Assembly (NCBI GenBank): GCA_020060765.1
Contig: JAGUZQ010000047.1
Span: 1-44,865 of the forward strand
Direction: 5' to 3'
Length of the DNA: 44,865 nucleotides
Origin: Planctomycetota bacterium
GTDB taxonomy: Bacteria > Planctomycetota > SZUA-567
Positions 6,577 to 14,882 of this stretch are shown piece after piece. The position numbers and the translations under genes were made by a program. Under the pieces are notes generated by a model, which had not been told where the DNA came from, did no database searches, and saw only the letters and a list, made by a program, of their open reading frames with translations. Each line of letters begins with the position of its first letter. The stretch's first letter is position 1.

Positions 6577-8688
6577 ATGGACAATGTTGCGAGAGAGGAT
6601 GTCACCGATATTTTCGGATCAAACGTGTTCAGCGACGCGGTGTTGCGTGAGCGGCTGCCCAAGAACGTCTACAAGGCGATCAAGCGCACCATCGACGAGG
6701 GCGAGGAACTGGACGCTTCACTCGCCGATGTGGTCGCTAACGCCATGAAGGACTGGGCGATTCAGAAAGGCGCCACCCACTTCTGCCACTGGTTCCAGCC
6801 CATGACCGGCATGACTGCCGAAAAGCACGACTCGTTCATCTCGCCCACTCCCGACGGCCGCACCATCATGGAATTCAGCGGGCGCGAACTGATCAAGGGC
6901 GAACCCGACGCCAGCAGCTTTCCCTCCGGGGGTTTACGCGCCACTTTCGAAGCGCGCGGCTACACCGCCTGGGACTGCACCTCTCCCGTCTTTGTCCGCC
7001 AGACCGGCGACAGCGTGACCCTGGTCATCCCCAGCGCGTTCTGCTCCTACACCGGCGAGCCGCTGGACAAGAAGACGCCGCTGCTGCGGTCGATGGAGGC
7101 GCTGAACAAACACACCCTGCGCGTCCTGCGCGCCTTTGGCAACACCACCAGCAAGCGCGTGGCCGCCACCCTCGGCGCGGAACAGGAATATTTCCTGATC
7201 GACCGGAAATTCTACGAAAAGCGTCTCGACCTGATGCTTTCCGGGCGCACCCTGTTCGGCGCGCCCTCGCCCAAGGGTCAGGAGATGGAAGACCATTATT
7301 TCGGCAGCATTCACGAGCGAATCGCCAACTTCATGCTCGACCTGAATACCGAACTGTGGCGCCTGGGCGTTTCGGCCAAGACCCAGCATAACGAAGTCGC
7401 CCCCGCCCAGTACGAAATCGCGCCGGTCTTCGCCACCGTAAACATCGCCACCGACCACAACCAGATCACGATGGAAACGCTCCAGCGCGTAGCGCGCAAG
7501 CACGGCATGGTATGCCTGATGCATGAAAAACCCTTTGCCGGAGTCAATGGTTCGGGCAAGCACAATAACTGGAGCATGGTCACCGACGACGGCGTCAATC
7601 TCCTCGACCCCGGCACCACGCCGCACGAAAATCTGCAGTTCCTCACCATCATCGCCGCCGTGATCCGGGCTGTCGACGTCTACGCGCGGCAACTGCGCAG
7701 CACCGTCGCCACCGCCGGCAACGACCACCGCCTCGGCGCAAACGAAGCCCCGCCCGCGATTATCAGCATCTTCCTGGGCGAACTGCTGTCGGATCTCTTC
7801 GAGCAGCTCAAGCTGGGCGACGCCACCTCCTCCAAGCAGGCCTCCAGCCTCAAGCTCGGCGTCAACACCCTGCCCCCGCTGCCCAAGGATTGCAGCGACC
7901 GCAACCGCACCTCGCCTTTCGCCTTCACCGGCAACAAGTTCGAGTTCAGAATGCCCGGCAGCAGCCAGTCCATCGCCGGGATCAACTGCATGCTGAATAT
8001 CATCGTCACCGATATCCTGGCTGAAATCGCCGACAAGCTGGAAAAGGCCAAGGACGTGAACGAAGCGGCGAAAAAAATCATCACCGAAATCGCCAAGAAA
8101 CACACCCGCATCATTTTCAACGGCAACAACTACGCCGAAGCCTGGGTCAAGGAGGCGGAGGAACGCGGCCTGCCCAACCTCACCGCCACGGTCGACGCGC
8201 TGCCCGCCATGGTGGAGAAGGAGTGCATCGCGCTGTTCGAACGGCACAAGGTGCTGACCGAGCATGAACTGTATTCCCGCTGCGAAATTTACCTGGAGAC
8301 CTACAGCAAGCAGATCAATATCGAAGCAGCCACCATGCTGAGCATGGGTCGCCGCCAGATTCTGCCCGCCGCCAGCGGTTATGCCGGCAAACTGGCGAAA
8401 ACCGTGGCAGCGCTGGAAGTAGCCGGTTCTCCCTCGCCTTCGCAGAAGAAACTGCTCCAACAGGTCACTAAACTGTTGGACGGCCTGCAGAAGCAACTTG
8501 ACGAACTGGAAAGCGCCATGACCAAGGCAGCCAAGGTAAACGATCATTTCAAGCACGCCCGCGCCTATCACGAAAGCGTGATTCCAGTGATGAAGGAAGT
8601 GCGGGAAAGCGCCGATGCACTGGAATCGGTAATAGACGCGTCGTTGTGGCCGCTGCCGACTTATGCGGAAATGCTGTTTATCCGCTAA
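6577..8688 (+). CDS. glnN: Glutamine synthetase type III
   Basis: Makes glutamine from glutamate, ammonia and ATP in the cytoplasm. At 703 residues it matches type III enzymes (about 700-730), not type I (about 450-470). Catalytic-domain marks are GAEQEYFLID, NEVAPAQYEIAP, the ATP/glutamate site NGSGKHNNWS and NDHRLGANEAPPAI. The N-terminal DIFGSNVFSD and the long helical C-terminal extension are typical of the GSIII group found in Bacteroidetes, PVC bacteria and some cyanobacteria. The start at 6577 has AGGAG six bases upstream; the frame is open 67 codons further but that stretch carries the promoter and operator elements, so it is leader. No PII or ammonium transporter gene is adjacent. 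Confidence 0.95.
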   Translation: MDNVAREDVTDIFGSNVFSDAVLRERLPKNVYKAIKRTIDEGEELDASLADVVANAMKDWAIQKGATHFCHWFQPMTGMTAEKHDSFISPTPDGRTIMEFSGRELIKGEPDASSFPSGGLRATFEARGYTAWDCTSPVFVRQTGDSVTLVIPSAFCSYTGEPLDKKTPLLRSMEALNKHTLRVLRAFGNTTSKRVAATLGAEQEYFLIDRKFYEKRLDLMLSGRTLFGAPSPKGQEMEDHYFGSIHERIANFMLDLNTELWRLGVSAKTQHNEVAPAQYEIAPVFATVNIATDHNQITMETLQRVARKHGMVCLMHEKPFAGVNGSGKHNNWSMVTDDGVNLLDPGTTPHENLQFLTIIAAVIRAVDVYARQLRSTVATAGNDHRLGANEAPPAIISIFLGELLSDLFEQLKLGDATSSKQASSLKLGVNTLPPLPKDCSDRNRTSPFAFTGNKFEFRMPGSSQSIAGINCMLNIIVTDILAEIADKLEKAKDVNEAAKKIITEIAKKHTRIIFNGNNYAEAWVKEAEERGLPNLTATVDALPAMVEKECIALFERHKVLTEHELYSRCEIYLETYSKQINIEAATMLSMGRRQILPAASGYAGKLAKTVAALEVAGSPSPSQKKLLQQVTKLLDGLQKQLDELESAMTKAAKVNDHFKHARAYHESVIPVMKEVRESADALESVIDASLWPLPTYAEMLFIR

Positions 8689-8725
8689 ACGCTACGCCCC
8701 AGAGAAAAGGGGCACAAAGACAGGC

Positions 8726-8867
8726 AATCGCATTAAAATCCCCCTCTCCCCTTGCAAGGGGAGAGGGAACTTATTTTGCCCTTCAGTGAAGCTTTCACGG
8801 TAACTTAATGGATGCCACTTGGGCGTATAATTCACAAAATACAGCTATTTTCAATGCGATAGCCCTG
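8726..8867. repeat. MITE-like repeat, copy A
   Basis: About 140 bp bounded by ATCGCATTAAAA near 8728 and its inverse TTTTCAATGCGAT ending at 8860, i.e. terminal inverted repeats of about 12 bp. Inside is a 26-bp perfect palindrome (CCCTCTCCCCTTG and its complement, 8742-8767). The segment 8741-8867 recurs in inverted orientation at 44746-44865 with only about four differences over some 107 aligned bases. No open frame. It occupies most of the 328-bp gap between glnN and the 9017 gene and may also end glnN transcripts. Confidence 0.75.
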
Positions 8868-8896
8868 CACCATCAACCCATTTTGTCAAATATGTC

Positions 8897-8925
8897 TTGA
8901 CACTTGCGCCGGAAGAGGTTACATT
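8897..8925 (+). promoter_or_regulatory. Sigma70 promoter for the 9017 gene cluster
   Basis: TTGACA (8897-8902), 17-bp spacer, TACATT (8920-8925). It lies just outside the MITE-like repeat, about 90 bases before the start codon at 9017. Confidence 0.6.
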
Positions 8926-9016
8926 GAGCAATCGCTTCACACCCCCTACGGGGGCGCTGGGGATTTGAATTATTATGCCATAATGACGCGAAAGAGGGTA
9001 TCCGACGAGGCTTCGC

Positions 9017-9697
9017 ATGGCCAAGAAAAAACACCTTGAGCTGTTTGAACTGATGGCTGTGCGGCAAAAACAGAAAGTTGCGGCGCCCGAGGCGGGAAAA
9101 TCCGACGGCGTGTTACCAGCGCAACGCATTCTGACTGAACAGGAAACGGCTGTCCGCACCGGTCGCGAGATTATCTTTTCCGTCGATCTGGCTTTTATCA
9201 TTTTCGTCGCCTTCGTACTGCTGCTTTTTACTGCTTTCCAACTGGGGCATAAAAACGGCAGGATCGAACAGGCGCAGGCGCTGAAACTTGATGACGGCGA
9301 CATCGCCAGAATGGATTTGGACAAGGTCAGCCCCCTGAACGATCTGGCGCTGACGGTGACGCGGGAACTACCGCGCATCAGCGGCAACGAGTTTACGCTT
9401 AAACTGCGCTCGACCCGCGATCGCTCGCGGGAGGAACTGGGGCGCCTGCGGATCGACCTGGCACACGTGCTGGCTAACGATCTGGTGCGGAGCGGAAACC
9501 ATTCCGCTTACATTTATGATAATGACAAGGTCTACTCGCTGGGAGTCGGCCTGTTTGGACAGCGGGACGACGAGACGCTCAAGAAATTGCAGGAAATTTT
9601 CCGCAACGATGCGGGGCCTGCCACCAGCCAGACGGATCATCCGTACGGTGGTTTCATAGCCGCGCAGACGCGTAACCTGGGAAAGATAATCGAATGA
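9017..9697 (+). CDS. Single-pass membrane protein of unknown function
   Basis: 226 residues. A basic cytoplasmic N-terminus of about 50 residues is followed by one strong transmembrane helix (about 54-76, DLAFIIFVAFVLLLFTAF) and a soluble domain of about 145 residues. That domain contains TLKLRSTRDRSREELGRLR and a beta-like stretch HSAYIYDNDKVYSLGVGLF. No family recognised; the topology suggests a bitopic membrane anchor. A GAGG ribosome site precedes the ATG. It overlaps the next gene (DUF89) by four bases (ATGA), so the two are translationally coupled and may act together. Confidence 0.75.
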   Translation: MAKKKHLELFELMAVRQKQKVAAPEAGKSDGVLPAQRILTEQETAVRTGREIIFSVDLAFIIFVAFVLLLFTAFQLGHKNGRIEQAQALKLDDGDIARMDLDKVSPLNDLALTVTRELPRISGNEFTLKLRSTRDRSREELGRLRIDLAHVLANDLVRSGNHSAYIYDNDKVYSLGVGLFGQRDDETLKKLQEIFRNDAGPATSQTDHPYGGFIAAQTRNLGKIIE

Positions 9698-10593
9698 AAA
9701 ATATCCCTGATTGCGTTCCCGATGCGCTGCAACTGGTGATCGACACGGCCAAGCTGGTGTCGGACGACGCATTTATCCACCGCAAGGTACTGAGCAAGGT
9801 GCTGGGTGAAATCAGCGAAGATCCTGATTTCGGCAACAGTCCGCTGGAATTCACGTTCCGCTGCCTGAAAAGCGCCTACAGGGCGCTGGGGGTCAAAGAC
9901 CCTTACGAAACCGAAAAGGCTCGCAGCAACAAGGCGATGCTTGGCCTGGAAAAAGGGTTCCGGCAGTATCTCGACGTCGCTCCCGACCGGCTGGGCGCTT
10001 GCATCAACTTGGTGCTGGCCAGTTCCATCGACGTAGACGTGCTGGGACGGGCGGAGGCGGAACGGGACATTCTCGAGCGCCTTGGCAACCCGCTGGCGCT
10101 GGACGATCGCGAGACCCTGCTCAAAAGCCTGACCCGCGCGGAAAGCGTCATGTATATACTCGACAACGCAGGCGAGATCGTGATGGACAAGCTGCTGATC
10201 GAAGAGATCGGCCGGAAATGCCGGGTGACGGCGGTGGTGGCGGCAAAGCCTCTGCTAAACCTCGCCACCCGCGAGGACGCCGAAGCGGTAAAATTGGACG
10301 AAGTGGCGGAAGTAGCCGATCCGGGAGCGCCGATGCTGGGGCTGACGCTGGAGATGGCGTCCAGTTCCTTCCGCGAGGCTTTTGCCGAGGCCGACGTCGT
10401 CATCGTCAAAGGGGAATACAATTACGAAGCCCTGTGCGGGACGGAGCGGGAAGTCTTTTTCATGCTGACCGCTTACTGCGCCAATCTCGCCCGGAAGCTG
10501 GGAGTGCCGACGGGGGCAGGCGCGCTGGTACATCACCCCGGCGTGAAAAAACCGGTGGCGGTCGAGGTCGGCTCGGAAAAAAAGCGAACGTGA
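9694..10593 (+). CDS. DUF89/ARMT1-type metal-dependent phosphatase
   Basis: 299 residues. DUF89 proteins are Co/Ni/Mn-dependent phosphatases thought to remove damaged sugar phosphates and related metabolites. Diagnostic features are YILDNAGEIVMDKLLIEE (154-171, metal-binding Asp157 and Asn158), ADVVIVKGEYNYEAL (the usual KGQGNYE motif with Tyr-Asn at its centre), and the N-terminal PDCVPDALQ region resembling the Cys-containing start of the stand-alone DUF89 subgroup. Coupled by a four-base overlap to the membrane protein upstream. A weak hairpin follows the stop. Substrate cannot be told from sequence. Confidence 0.85.
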   Translation: MKNIPDCVPDALQLVIDTAKLVSDDAFIHRKVLSKVLGEISEDPDFGNSPLEFTFRCLKSAYRALGVKDPYETEKARSNKAMLGLEKGFRQYLDVAPDRLGACINLVLASSIDVDVLGRAEAERDILERLGNPLALDDRETLLKSLTRAESVMYILDNAGEIVMDKLLIEEIGRKCRVTAVVAAKPLLNLATREDAEAVKLDEVAEVADPGAPMLGLTLEMASSSFREAFAEADVVIVKGEYNYEALCGTEREVFFMLTAYCANLARKLGVPTGAGALVHHPGVKKPVAVEVGSEKKRT

Positions 10594-10600
10594 TGTCTAA

Positions 10601-10615
10601 CGCCTGTTTCAGGCG
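10601..10615 (+). terminator. Short hairpin after the DUF89 gene
   Basis: CGCCTG-TTT-CAGGCG just after the stop codon, followed by GGTTAACGGTTTTA. The six-base stem makes it a weak terminator at best. Confidence 0.35.
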
Positions 10616-10658
10616 GGTTAACGGTTTTAAACAATAATTGCCAAGAGGAGAAACGAAA

Positions 10659-10868
10659 GTGAGCATTCATCGCAGCCTGCGCATGAGCAGTGCCATGGCC
10701 GGACACCGCAACGTCCTGACCCGGGTGGAGCGCCTGGAAAAGCTGGAAGCGCAGAAGCGCTGGAACGAGGAAAAGAGCGCCAACGTCACCGGCCTGCCCA
10801 AAGTGCGCAGCATCAAGGTATCGCTGAAGAAGAAGAAAAAGAAGAAGGAAGGCGAGGAAGAAGCGTAA
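10659..10868 (+). CDS. PVC-type small basic protein
   Basis: 69 residues starting with GTG at 10659, eight bases after AGAGGAG. It reads SIHRSLR..., then RNVLTRVERLEKL, a GLPKVRSIKV core, and a run of seven lysines followed by an acidic tail. This matches the layout I know for the small basic protein family conserved across Chlamydiae, Verrucomicrobia, Planctomycetes and Lentisphaerae (SIxxSLK, RSVLTRxER, GLPKVR, poly-Lys). Its function is undescribed; charge and size suggest RNA or ribosome association (inference). Of all genes here it is the most lineage-informative. A TTG at 10638 in frame is less likely because the ribosome site lies after it. Confidence 0.85.
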   Translation: MSIHRSLRMSSAMAGHRNVLTRVERLEKLEAQKRWNEEKSANVTGLPKVRSIKVSLKKKKKKKEGEEEA

Positions 10869-10918
10869 CCGTATTTGCGCCAAGCGCCTTAACCGCGTCC
10901 AGGCATTAAAGTGTTTTC

Positions 10919-10953
10919 CGCGAGGCGTCTGTCTGACATACGCCTCGCGCTTT
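10919..10953 (+). terminator. 10-bp hairpin terminator after the small basic protein gene
   Basis: CGCGAGGCGT (10919-10928) pairs perfectly with ACGCCTCGCG (10940-10949), followed by CTTTAT. It sits 50 bp after the stop codon. Confidence 0.6.
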
Positions 10954-10988
10954 ATCTGGGGGTATTTCTTTTTCTCACGGAGCGGCAG

Positions 10989-11597
10989 ATGTCAACCGAA
11001 ATCAGGGAAACTATCGAGTGGGTCTCGATCCGCTGGCACGACGCCCCGGATAAAAAATCCAAGCGCGTGCTGCTGATCGGCGATTCGATTGTCGTCGGCC
11101 ACGGCACCAAGGCACATGACCTGTTGAAGAAAAAGATTTGCGTCGACCATTTCGCGACCTCGAAACACGTCACCGACGTGGAGTTTGCCAGCGACCTGGA
11201 ATTCATGCTGGCCAAGCAGAAATACGAACTGATCTTGTTCAATAACGGCCTGCACGGCTTCGATATCGCCGACGAGCTTTATCCGGCCGCGCTGCGGGAA
11301 ATGCTGGCGGAATTGAAAAAGCGGACGCCGATTCTCGCCTGGCGCAGTTGTACGCCGATCCTGGATAAGGAAAATCCGGCGCAGCTTAACCCCGACCGGA
11401 ATCCCCGGGTTTTGCGCAGGAACGCCGACGCCTTGAAAATTTCCGGGGAACTGGGCTTGCCGACGCTGGATATGTACTCTCCCATGGCGGAAAATAAAAA
11501 ACTGTTCTCTCCCGACTGTGTCCATTTTACCGAACAGGGACAAGACGCGCAGGCGCAACTGCTTGCCGATTTCGTCTGCAGGCAACTATCCATATAA
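10989..11597 (+). CDS. SGNH/GDSL-family hydrolase
   Basis: 202 residues. Block I is LLIGDSIVVGHG (28-39) with Ser33 as the likely nucleophile; FNNGLHGF stands for block III; the C-terminal SPDCVHFTEQG supplies the catalytic Asp-x-x-His. These are esterases or acyl/acetyl hydrolases acting on carbohydrates or lipids. There is no signal peptide, so it is probably cytoplasmic. The start at 10989 is chosen because GGAG precedes it and the upstream in-frame ATG at 10911 lies within the terminator of the preceding gene. Ten bases separate it from the aminotransferase gene, so they probably share a transcript. Substrate unknown. Confidence 0.8.
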   Translation: MSTEIRETIEWVSIRWHDAPDKKSKRVLLIGDSIVVGHGTKAHDLLKKKICVDHFATSKHVTDVEFASDLEFMLAKQKYELILFNNGLHGFDIADELYPAALREMLAELKKRTPILAWRSCTPILDKENPAQLNPDRNPRVLRRNADALKISGELGLPTLDMYSPMAENKKLFSPDCVHFTEQGQDAQAQLLADFVCRQLSI

Positions 11598-11607
11598 GGG
11601 GGAGCCT

Positions 11608-12699
11608 ATGCGTTTGGCAAACCGGGTGGCCGCGACCAAGGCCAGCGGCATCCGCAAGATTTTTGACCTCGCCGCGGATTTGAAAAACCCGGTCAACCTG
11701 TCGATCGGAGAACCGGATTTCGCCGTGCCGTCTCCGGTGCGGGACGCCGCCTGCGAGGCTATCCGCGCGGGTAGAAGCGGTTATACGCCCACGCAGGGAA
11801 ACCGCGAATTCAGGCGCGCCCTGCTGGAATCTATGAACGGAAAATATTCCGATTCGCAGGTGCTGGTGACATCGGCGGTGTCGGGCGCGCTGACGCTGGC
11901 GTATCTCTCCCTGCTGGAACAGGGCGATGAAATCCTGGTGCCTGATCCGTATTTCGTTTCCTACAAGCAACTGGCGCACGTCGTCGGCGCGACGCCGGTC
12001 TTTTACGACACCTATCCGAAGTGGAAAGCCGATCCGGCGGGAATCGAAAAACTGATCACCCCCCGCACGCGCGCGTTTATTCTCGGCAGTCCCGCCAACC
12101 CTACCGGCGCGGTCTACACGCGCGAGGAGTTGGCCGCCATCGCCGCGGTATTGAAAAAACACGACATCGTCGCCCTGTCGGACGAAATCTATTCCGCCTT
12201 CTGCTACGGTTGCGAGTTCGTATCTTTCGGCGAGGTTTACGAAAACACGCTGGTGATGGATGGCTTTTCCAAAAGCCATGCGATGACCGGCTGGCGGCTA
12301 GGCTACGCGGCCGGGCCGGAGGAACTGATCGAGGCGATGACCAAGTTCCAGCAGTTCACTTTCGTCTGCGCCCCCGCCCCGGTGCAGGCGGCGGGCATCG
12401 TCGCGTTGCGGACTGACGTAAGCGAACAGATAGCCGTTTACGCCAAGAAGCGCGATCTGATTTACAGCGGCCTGATCGCCGCCGGTTACGAAGTGGAAAA
12501 GCCCGATGGCGCGTTTTACATTTTGCCGAAAGTCCCACGCGGAACCGACGTCGAATTCGTCGGGGAGTGCGTGAAAAACAACTTGCTGGTGATTCCCGGC
12601 AGCGTCTTTTCCGAAAAGGCCACCCATTTCCGCATCGCCTACACCGCCCCGGAAGAGAAAATCCGCGAGGGGTTGGAGATTTTGCGGAGATTGCGGTAG
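11608..12699 (+). CDS. Class I/II PLP-dependent aminotransferase (aspartate aminotransferase type)
   Basis: 363 residues, fold type I. Transfers amino groups between an amino acid and a 2-oxoacid using pyridoxal phosphate. Visible are LSIGEPDFAVPSPV near the N-terminus, SPANPTGAVY (161-170), DEIYSAF (192-198) and the PLP-lysine loop GFSKSHAMTGWRLGY (219-233, Lys222). It resembles the AspC/PatA-like group, but substrate range cannot be fixed from motifs. The start at 11608 follows AAGGGGGAG. An AT-rich hairpin and then the toxin-antitoxin promoter follow the stop codon. Confidence 0.88.
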   Translation: MRLANRVAATKASGIRKIFDLAADLKNPVNLSIGEPDFAVPSPVRDAACEAIRAGRSGYTPTQGNREFRRALLESMNGKYSDSQVLVTSAVSGALTLAYLSLLEQGDEILVPDPYFVSYKQLAHVVGATPVFYDTYPKWKADPAGIEKLITPRTRAFILGSPANPTGAVYTREELAAIAAVLKKHDIVALSDEIYSAFCYGCEFVSFGEVYENTLVMDGFSKSHAMTGWRLGYAAGPEELIEAMTKFQQFTFVCAPAPVQAAGIVALRTDVSEQIAVYAKKRDLIYSGLIAAGYEVEKPDGAFYILPKVPRGTDVEFVGECVKNNLLVIPGSVFSEKATHFRIAYTAPEEKIREGLEILRRLR

Positions 12700-12702
12700 A
12701 CA

Positions 12703-12723
12703 AGAATGAAACATTTTCATTCT
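12703..12723 (+). terminator. AT-rich hairpin after the aminotransferase gene
   Basis: AGAATGAAA-CAT-TTTCATTCT, a perfect 9-bp stem followed by ATTGTATT. Low GC makes it weak, but it separates the aminotransferase gene from the toxin-antitoxin promoter. Confidence 0.35.
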
Positions 12724-12734
12724 ATTGTATTCGC

Positions 12735-12776
12735 TTGACTTCCCTGCAATATGAAGCTATACTGCTATTAGCATAG
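12735..12776 (+). promoter_or_regulatory. Toxin-antitoxin promoter with an imperfect palindromic operator
   Basis: TTGACT (12735-12740), a 17-bp spacer and TATACT (12758-12763) make a strong sigma70 promoter about 40 bp before the antitoxin start. An imperfect dyad (14 of 20 symmetric positions, CTAT...ATAG, 12757-12776) covers the -10 box. Autorepression by the antitoxin is the rule for such modules and is inferred here. Confidence 0.6.
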
Positions 12777-12802
12777 TCGGCAATTGGATTCAGGAGTCAG
12801 CC

Positions 12803-13042
12803 ATGTCGAAAACAGTCACCTTGCGTATTTCTGAAAATATTTACGAGTTATTCAAGACTCTCGCCGAGCGGGACAACCGGCCTCTATCCAATTTTATCGA
12901 AACCGCTGCCTTGCGCTTTGTCGAAGACAATGAATATGTCGACGAATTTGAAATGGAAGAAATCAATAACAATGCCGAACTGCTCAAGGATTTAAAGAAG
13001 GGGTCGGCTGACGCCAAGGCCGGGAGAGGCCGGTTTGTCTGA
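12803..13042 (+). CDS. Ribbon-helix-helix antitoxin (CopG/RelB type)
   Basis: 79 residues. The N-terminal TVTLRISENIYELFKTLAE is the beta strand plus first helix of a ribbon-helix-helix DNA-binding domain, followed by the RPLSNFIETAALRFVE second helix. The acidic C-terminal half would wrap the toxin. AGGAG precedes the ATG. It overlaps the toxin gene by eight bases, the usual coupling in type II modules. It should neutralise the toxin and repress its own promoter at 12735. Confidence 0.85.
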   Translation: MSKTVTLRISENIYELFKTLAERDNRPLSNFIETAALRFVEDNEYVDEFEMEEINNNAELLKDLKKGSADAKAGRGRFV

Positions 13043-13313
13043 TTATCAAATTTTCCTAACAACCGCATTTCTCAAGAAACTCGCCCGCATTCCCCAAACA
13101 GATCACGGGTTTATCTCCGCCAAGTTGGAAAAGATCGTATATTCGCAATTACGGAAAATGCCTCATGGCGGACAAAACATCAAAAAACTCAGAAATTTTG
13201 ATCCTCCTACATGGCGGTACAGAATAGGAAAATATAGAGTTTTCTACGAGATTTCCGACGACAGAAAGATTGTTTCACTTACGAATATCGAGATGCGAAA
13301 GAACGCATATTAG
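13035..13313 (+). CDS. RelE/ParE-family toxin
   Basis: 92 residues starting with TTG at 13035, inside the antitoxin's last codons. The core WRYRIGKYRVFYEISDDRK followed by VSLTNIEMRKNAY is the conserved C-terminal sheet of the RelE/ParE superfamily. The N-terminus LTTAFLKKLARIP is the usual first helix. RelE members cut mRNA on the ribosome and ParE members poison gyrase; the sequence alone does not decide. The weak TTG start inside the antitoxin gene would keep toxin below antitoxin. Only 24 bases separate it from glyS. Confidence 0.85.
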   Translation: MSDYQIFLTTAFLKKLARIPQTDHGFISAKLEKIVYSQLRKMPHGGQNIKKLRNFDPPTWRYRIGKYRVFYEISDDRKIVSLTNIEMRKNAY

Positions 13314-13337
13314 TTTTATCAAAACAAGGAATACCCG

Positions 13338-14843
13338 ATGCCCAACGACACGATGAAAAAGATCGTCTCTCTCGCCAAGCGGCGGGGATTCATTTTCCAG
13401 AGCTCCGAAATCTACGGCGGCTTGAAGGCCTGCTACGACTACGGCCCGCTCGGGGTCGAACTCAAGCGCAACATCAAGGACGCCTGGTGGCGCGACATGG
13501 TTCACCGCCGCGAAGACGTGGTGGGGTTGGACTGCTCCATCATCATGCACCCCGACGTGTGGAAGGCTTCCGGCCACCTCGCCGGTTTCAGCGATCCGCT
13601 GGTGGACTGCAAGAACTGCAAGGAGCGTTTCCGCGCCGACCACGCCCCGCGCAAAGACGCCGGGACTGAAACCGAATACCGCGAAAACGGCAAGCAGGAC
13701 GGGAAAAAGCTGAAAGGCGTCGTGGGCAAACAGGGTTACGTCTGCCCGGTGTGCGGCGGCGGCGACCTCTCGGACGAACGCCAGTTCAACCTGATGTTCC
13801 GCACCTCGCTCGGTTCCGTCGACCCGATGCAGGAAATCGCGGGCGCGGTGGAGGAACTGGCTAAACTCGACGCCAAGGGACGACGCGAACGCCTGGGCGA
13901 AATCATCGCCAAATCCGCCGTCTATCTGCGCCCGGAAACCGCGCAGGGGATGTTCGTCAACTTCAAGAACATCCTCGACAGCTCGCGCATGAAGCCGCCC
14001 TTCGGCATCGCGCAGACGGGAAAAAGCTACCGCAACGAAATCACCACCGCCAACCTGACTTTCCGTACCTGCGAGTTCGAGCAGATGGAACTGGAGTTCT
14101 TCGTCGAACCCGGCACCGACGACGAGTGGTACGCCTATTGGCGGAACGCCCGTCTCGAATGGTATAAGAAACTCGGCATCAGGGAAAAGAACCTGCGTCT
14201 GCGCGACCACGAGCAGTCGGAACTGGCGCACTACGCCAAGGCCTGCGCCGACGTGGAGTATTTCTTCCCCTTCGAGAACGAGAGCGGGGAAGGCGAATGG
14301 GGCGAACTGGAAGGCATCGCCAACCGCACCGACTACGACCTCAAAAAACACGCCGAAGCCACCGGCAAGGACTTGTCCTATTTTGAAACCGAGACCAAGA
14401 AGCGCTATATCCCCTACGTCATCGAACCGGCAGCGGGTGCCGACCGCGCGACGCTGGCGTTTCTCTGCGACGCTTACGACGAAGAGGCGATTCCCGACCA
14501 GAAAGGCGAGGACGCGGTGCGCACGGTGCTTCGCTTCCACCCGCGCATCGCGCCGATCAAGGCGGCGGTGTTCCCGCTGGTCAAGAAGGACGGCCTGCCA
14601 GAGAAGTCGCGCGAGATCATGGCCGCCTTGCTCGACCAGGGCGTCAACTGCTTCTACGATCAGTCCGGTGCCATCGGCCGCCGCTACCGTCGCATGGACG
14701 AAGCGGGTACTCCGTTCTGCATCACCGTCGACGCCGAGACCAACGAGCAGAACACCGTCACCGTCCGCGAGCGCGATTCCATGCAGCAGACCCGCATCGG
14801 CGTGAACGAGGTGGTGGAATACATCAAGGAAAAGGTCAAGTAG
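13338..14843 (+). CDS. glyS: Glycyl-tRNA synthetase, homodimeric type
   Basis: Charges tRNA-Gly with glycine and ATP. 501 residues, a class II synthetase of the single-chain alpha2 type (not the alpha2beta2 GlyQ/GlyS type). Features are RRGFIFQSSEIYGG and YDYGPLGVELKRN near the N-terminus, a zinc-binding pair CKNCK...CPVCG, YLRPETAQGMFVNF, GKSYRNEIT (class II motif 2) and a C-terminal anticodon-binding domain with RYRRMDEAGTPFCITVD. AAGGA precedes the ATG. It directly follows the toxin gene and is followed after 39 bp by cysK, probably co-transcribed. Confidence 0.95.
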   Translation: MPNDTMKKIVSLAKRRGFIFQSSEIYGGLKACYDYGPLGVELKRNIKDAWWRDMVHRREDVVGLDCSIIMHPDVWKASGHLAGFSDPLVDCKNCKERFRADHAPRKDAGTETEYRENGKQDGKKLKGVVGKQGYVCPVCGGGDLSDERQFNLMFRTSLGSVDPMQEIAGAVEELAKLDAKGRRERLGEIIAKSAVYLRPETAQGMFVNFKNILDSSRMKPPFGIAQTGKSYRNEITTANLTFRTCEFEQMELEFFVEPGTDDEWYAYWRNARLEWYKKLGIREKNLRLRDHEQSELAHYAKACADVEYFFPFENESGEGEWGELEGIANRTDYDLKKHAEATGKDLSYFETETKKRYIPYVIEPAAGADRATLAFLCDAYDEEAIPDQKGEDAVRTVLRFHPRIAPIKAAVFPLVKKDGLPEKSREIMAALLDQGVNCFYDQSGAIGRRYRRMDEAGTPFCITVDAETNEQNTVTVRERDSMQQTRIGVNEVVEYIKEKVK

Positions 14844-14882
14844 GTGCGGGACGAGGGGGATGATTTACCACAGGAGAAAAAA

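Noticed and set aside
6934..8571. 545-codon frame opposite glnN
   Set aside because: Antisense shadow; glutamine synthetase motifs on the plus strand are unambiguous.
13275..14540. 421-codon frame opposite glyS
   Set aside because: Antisense shadow of a conserved synthetase.
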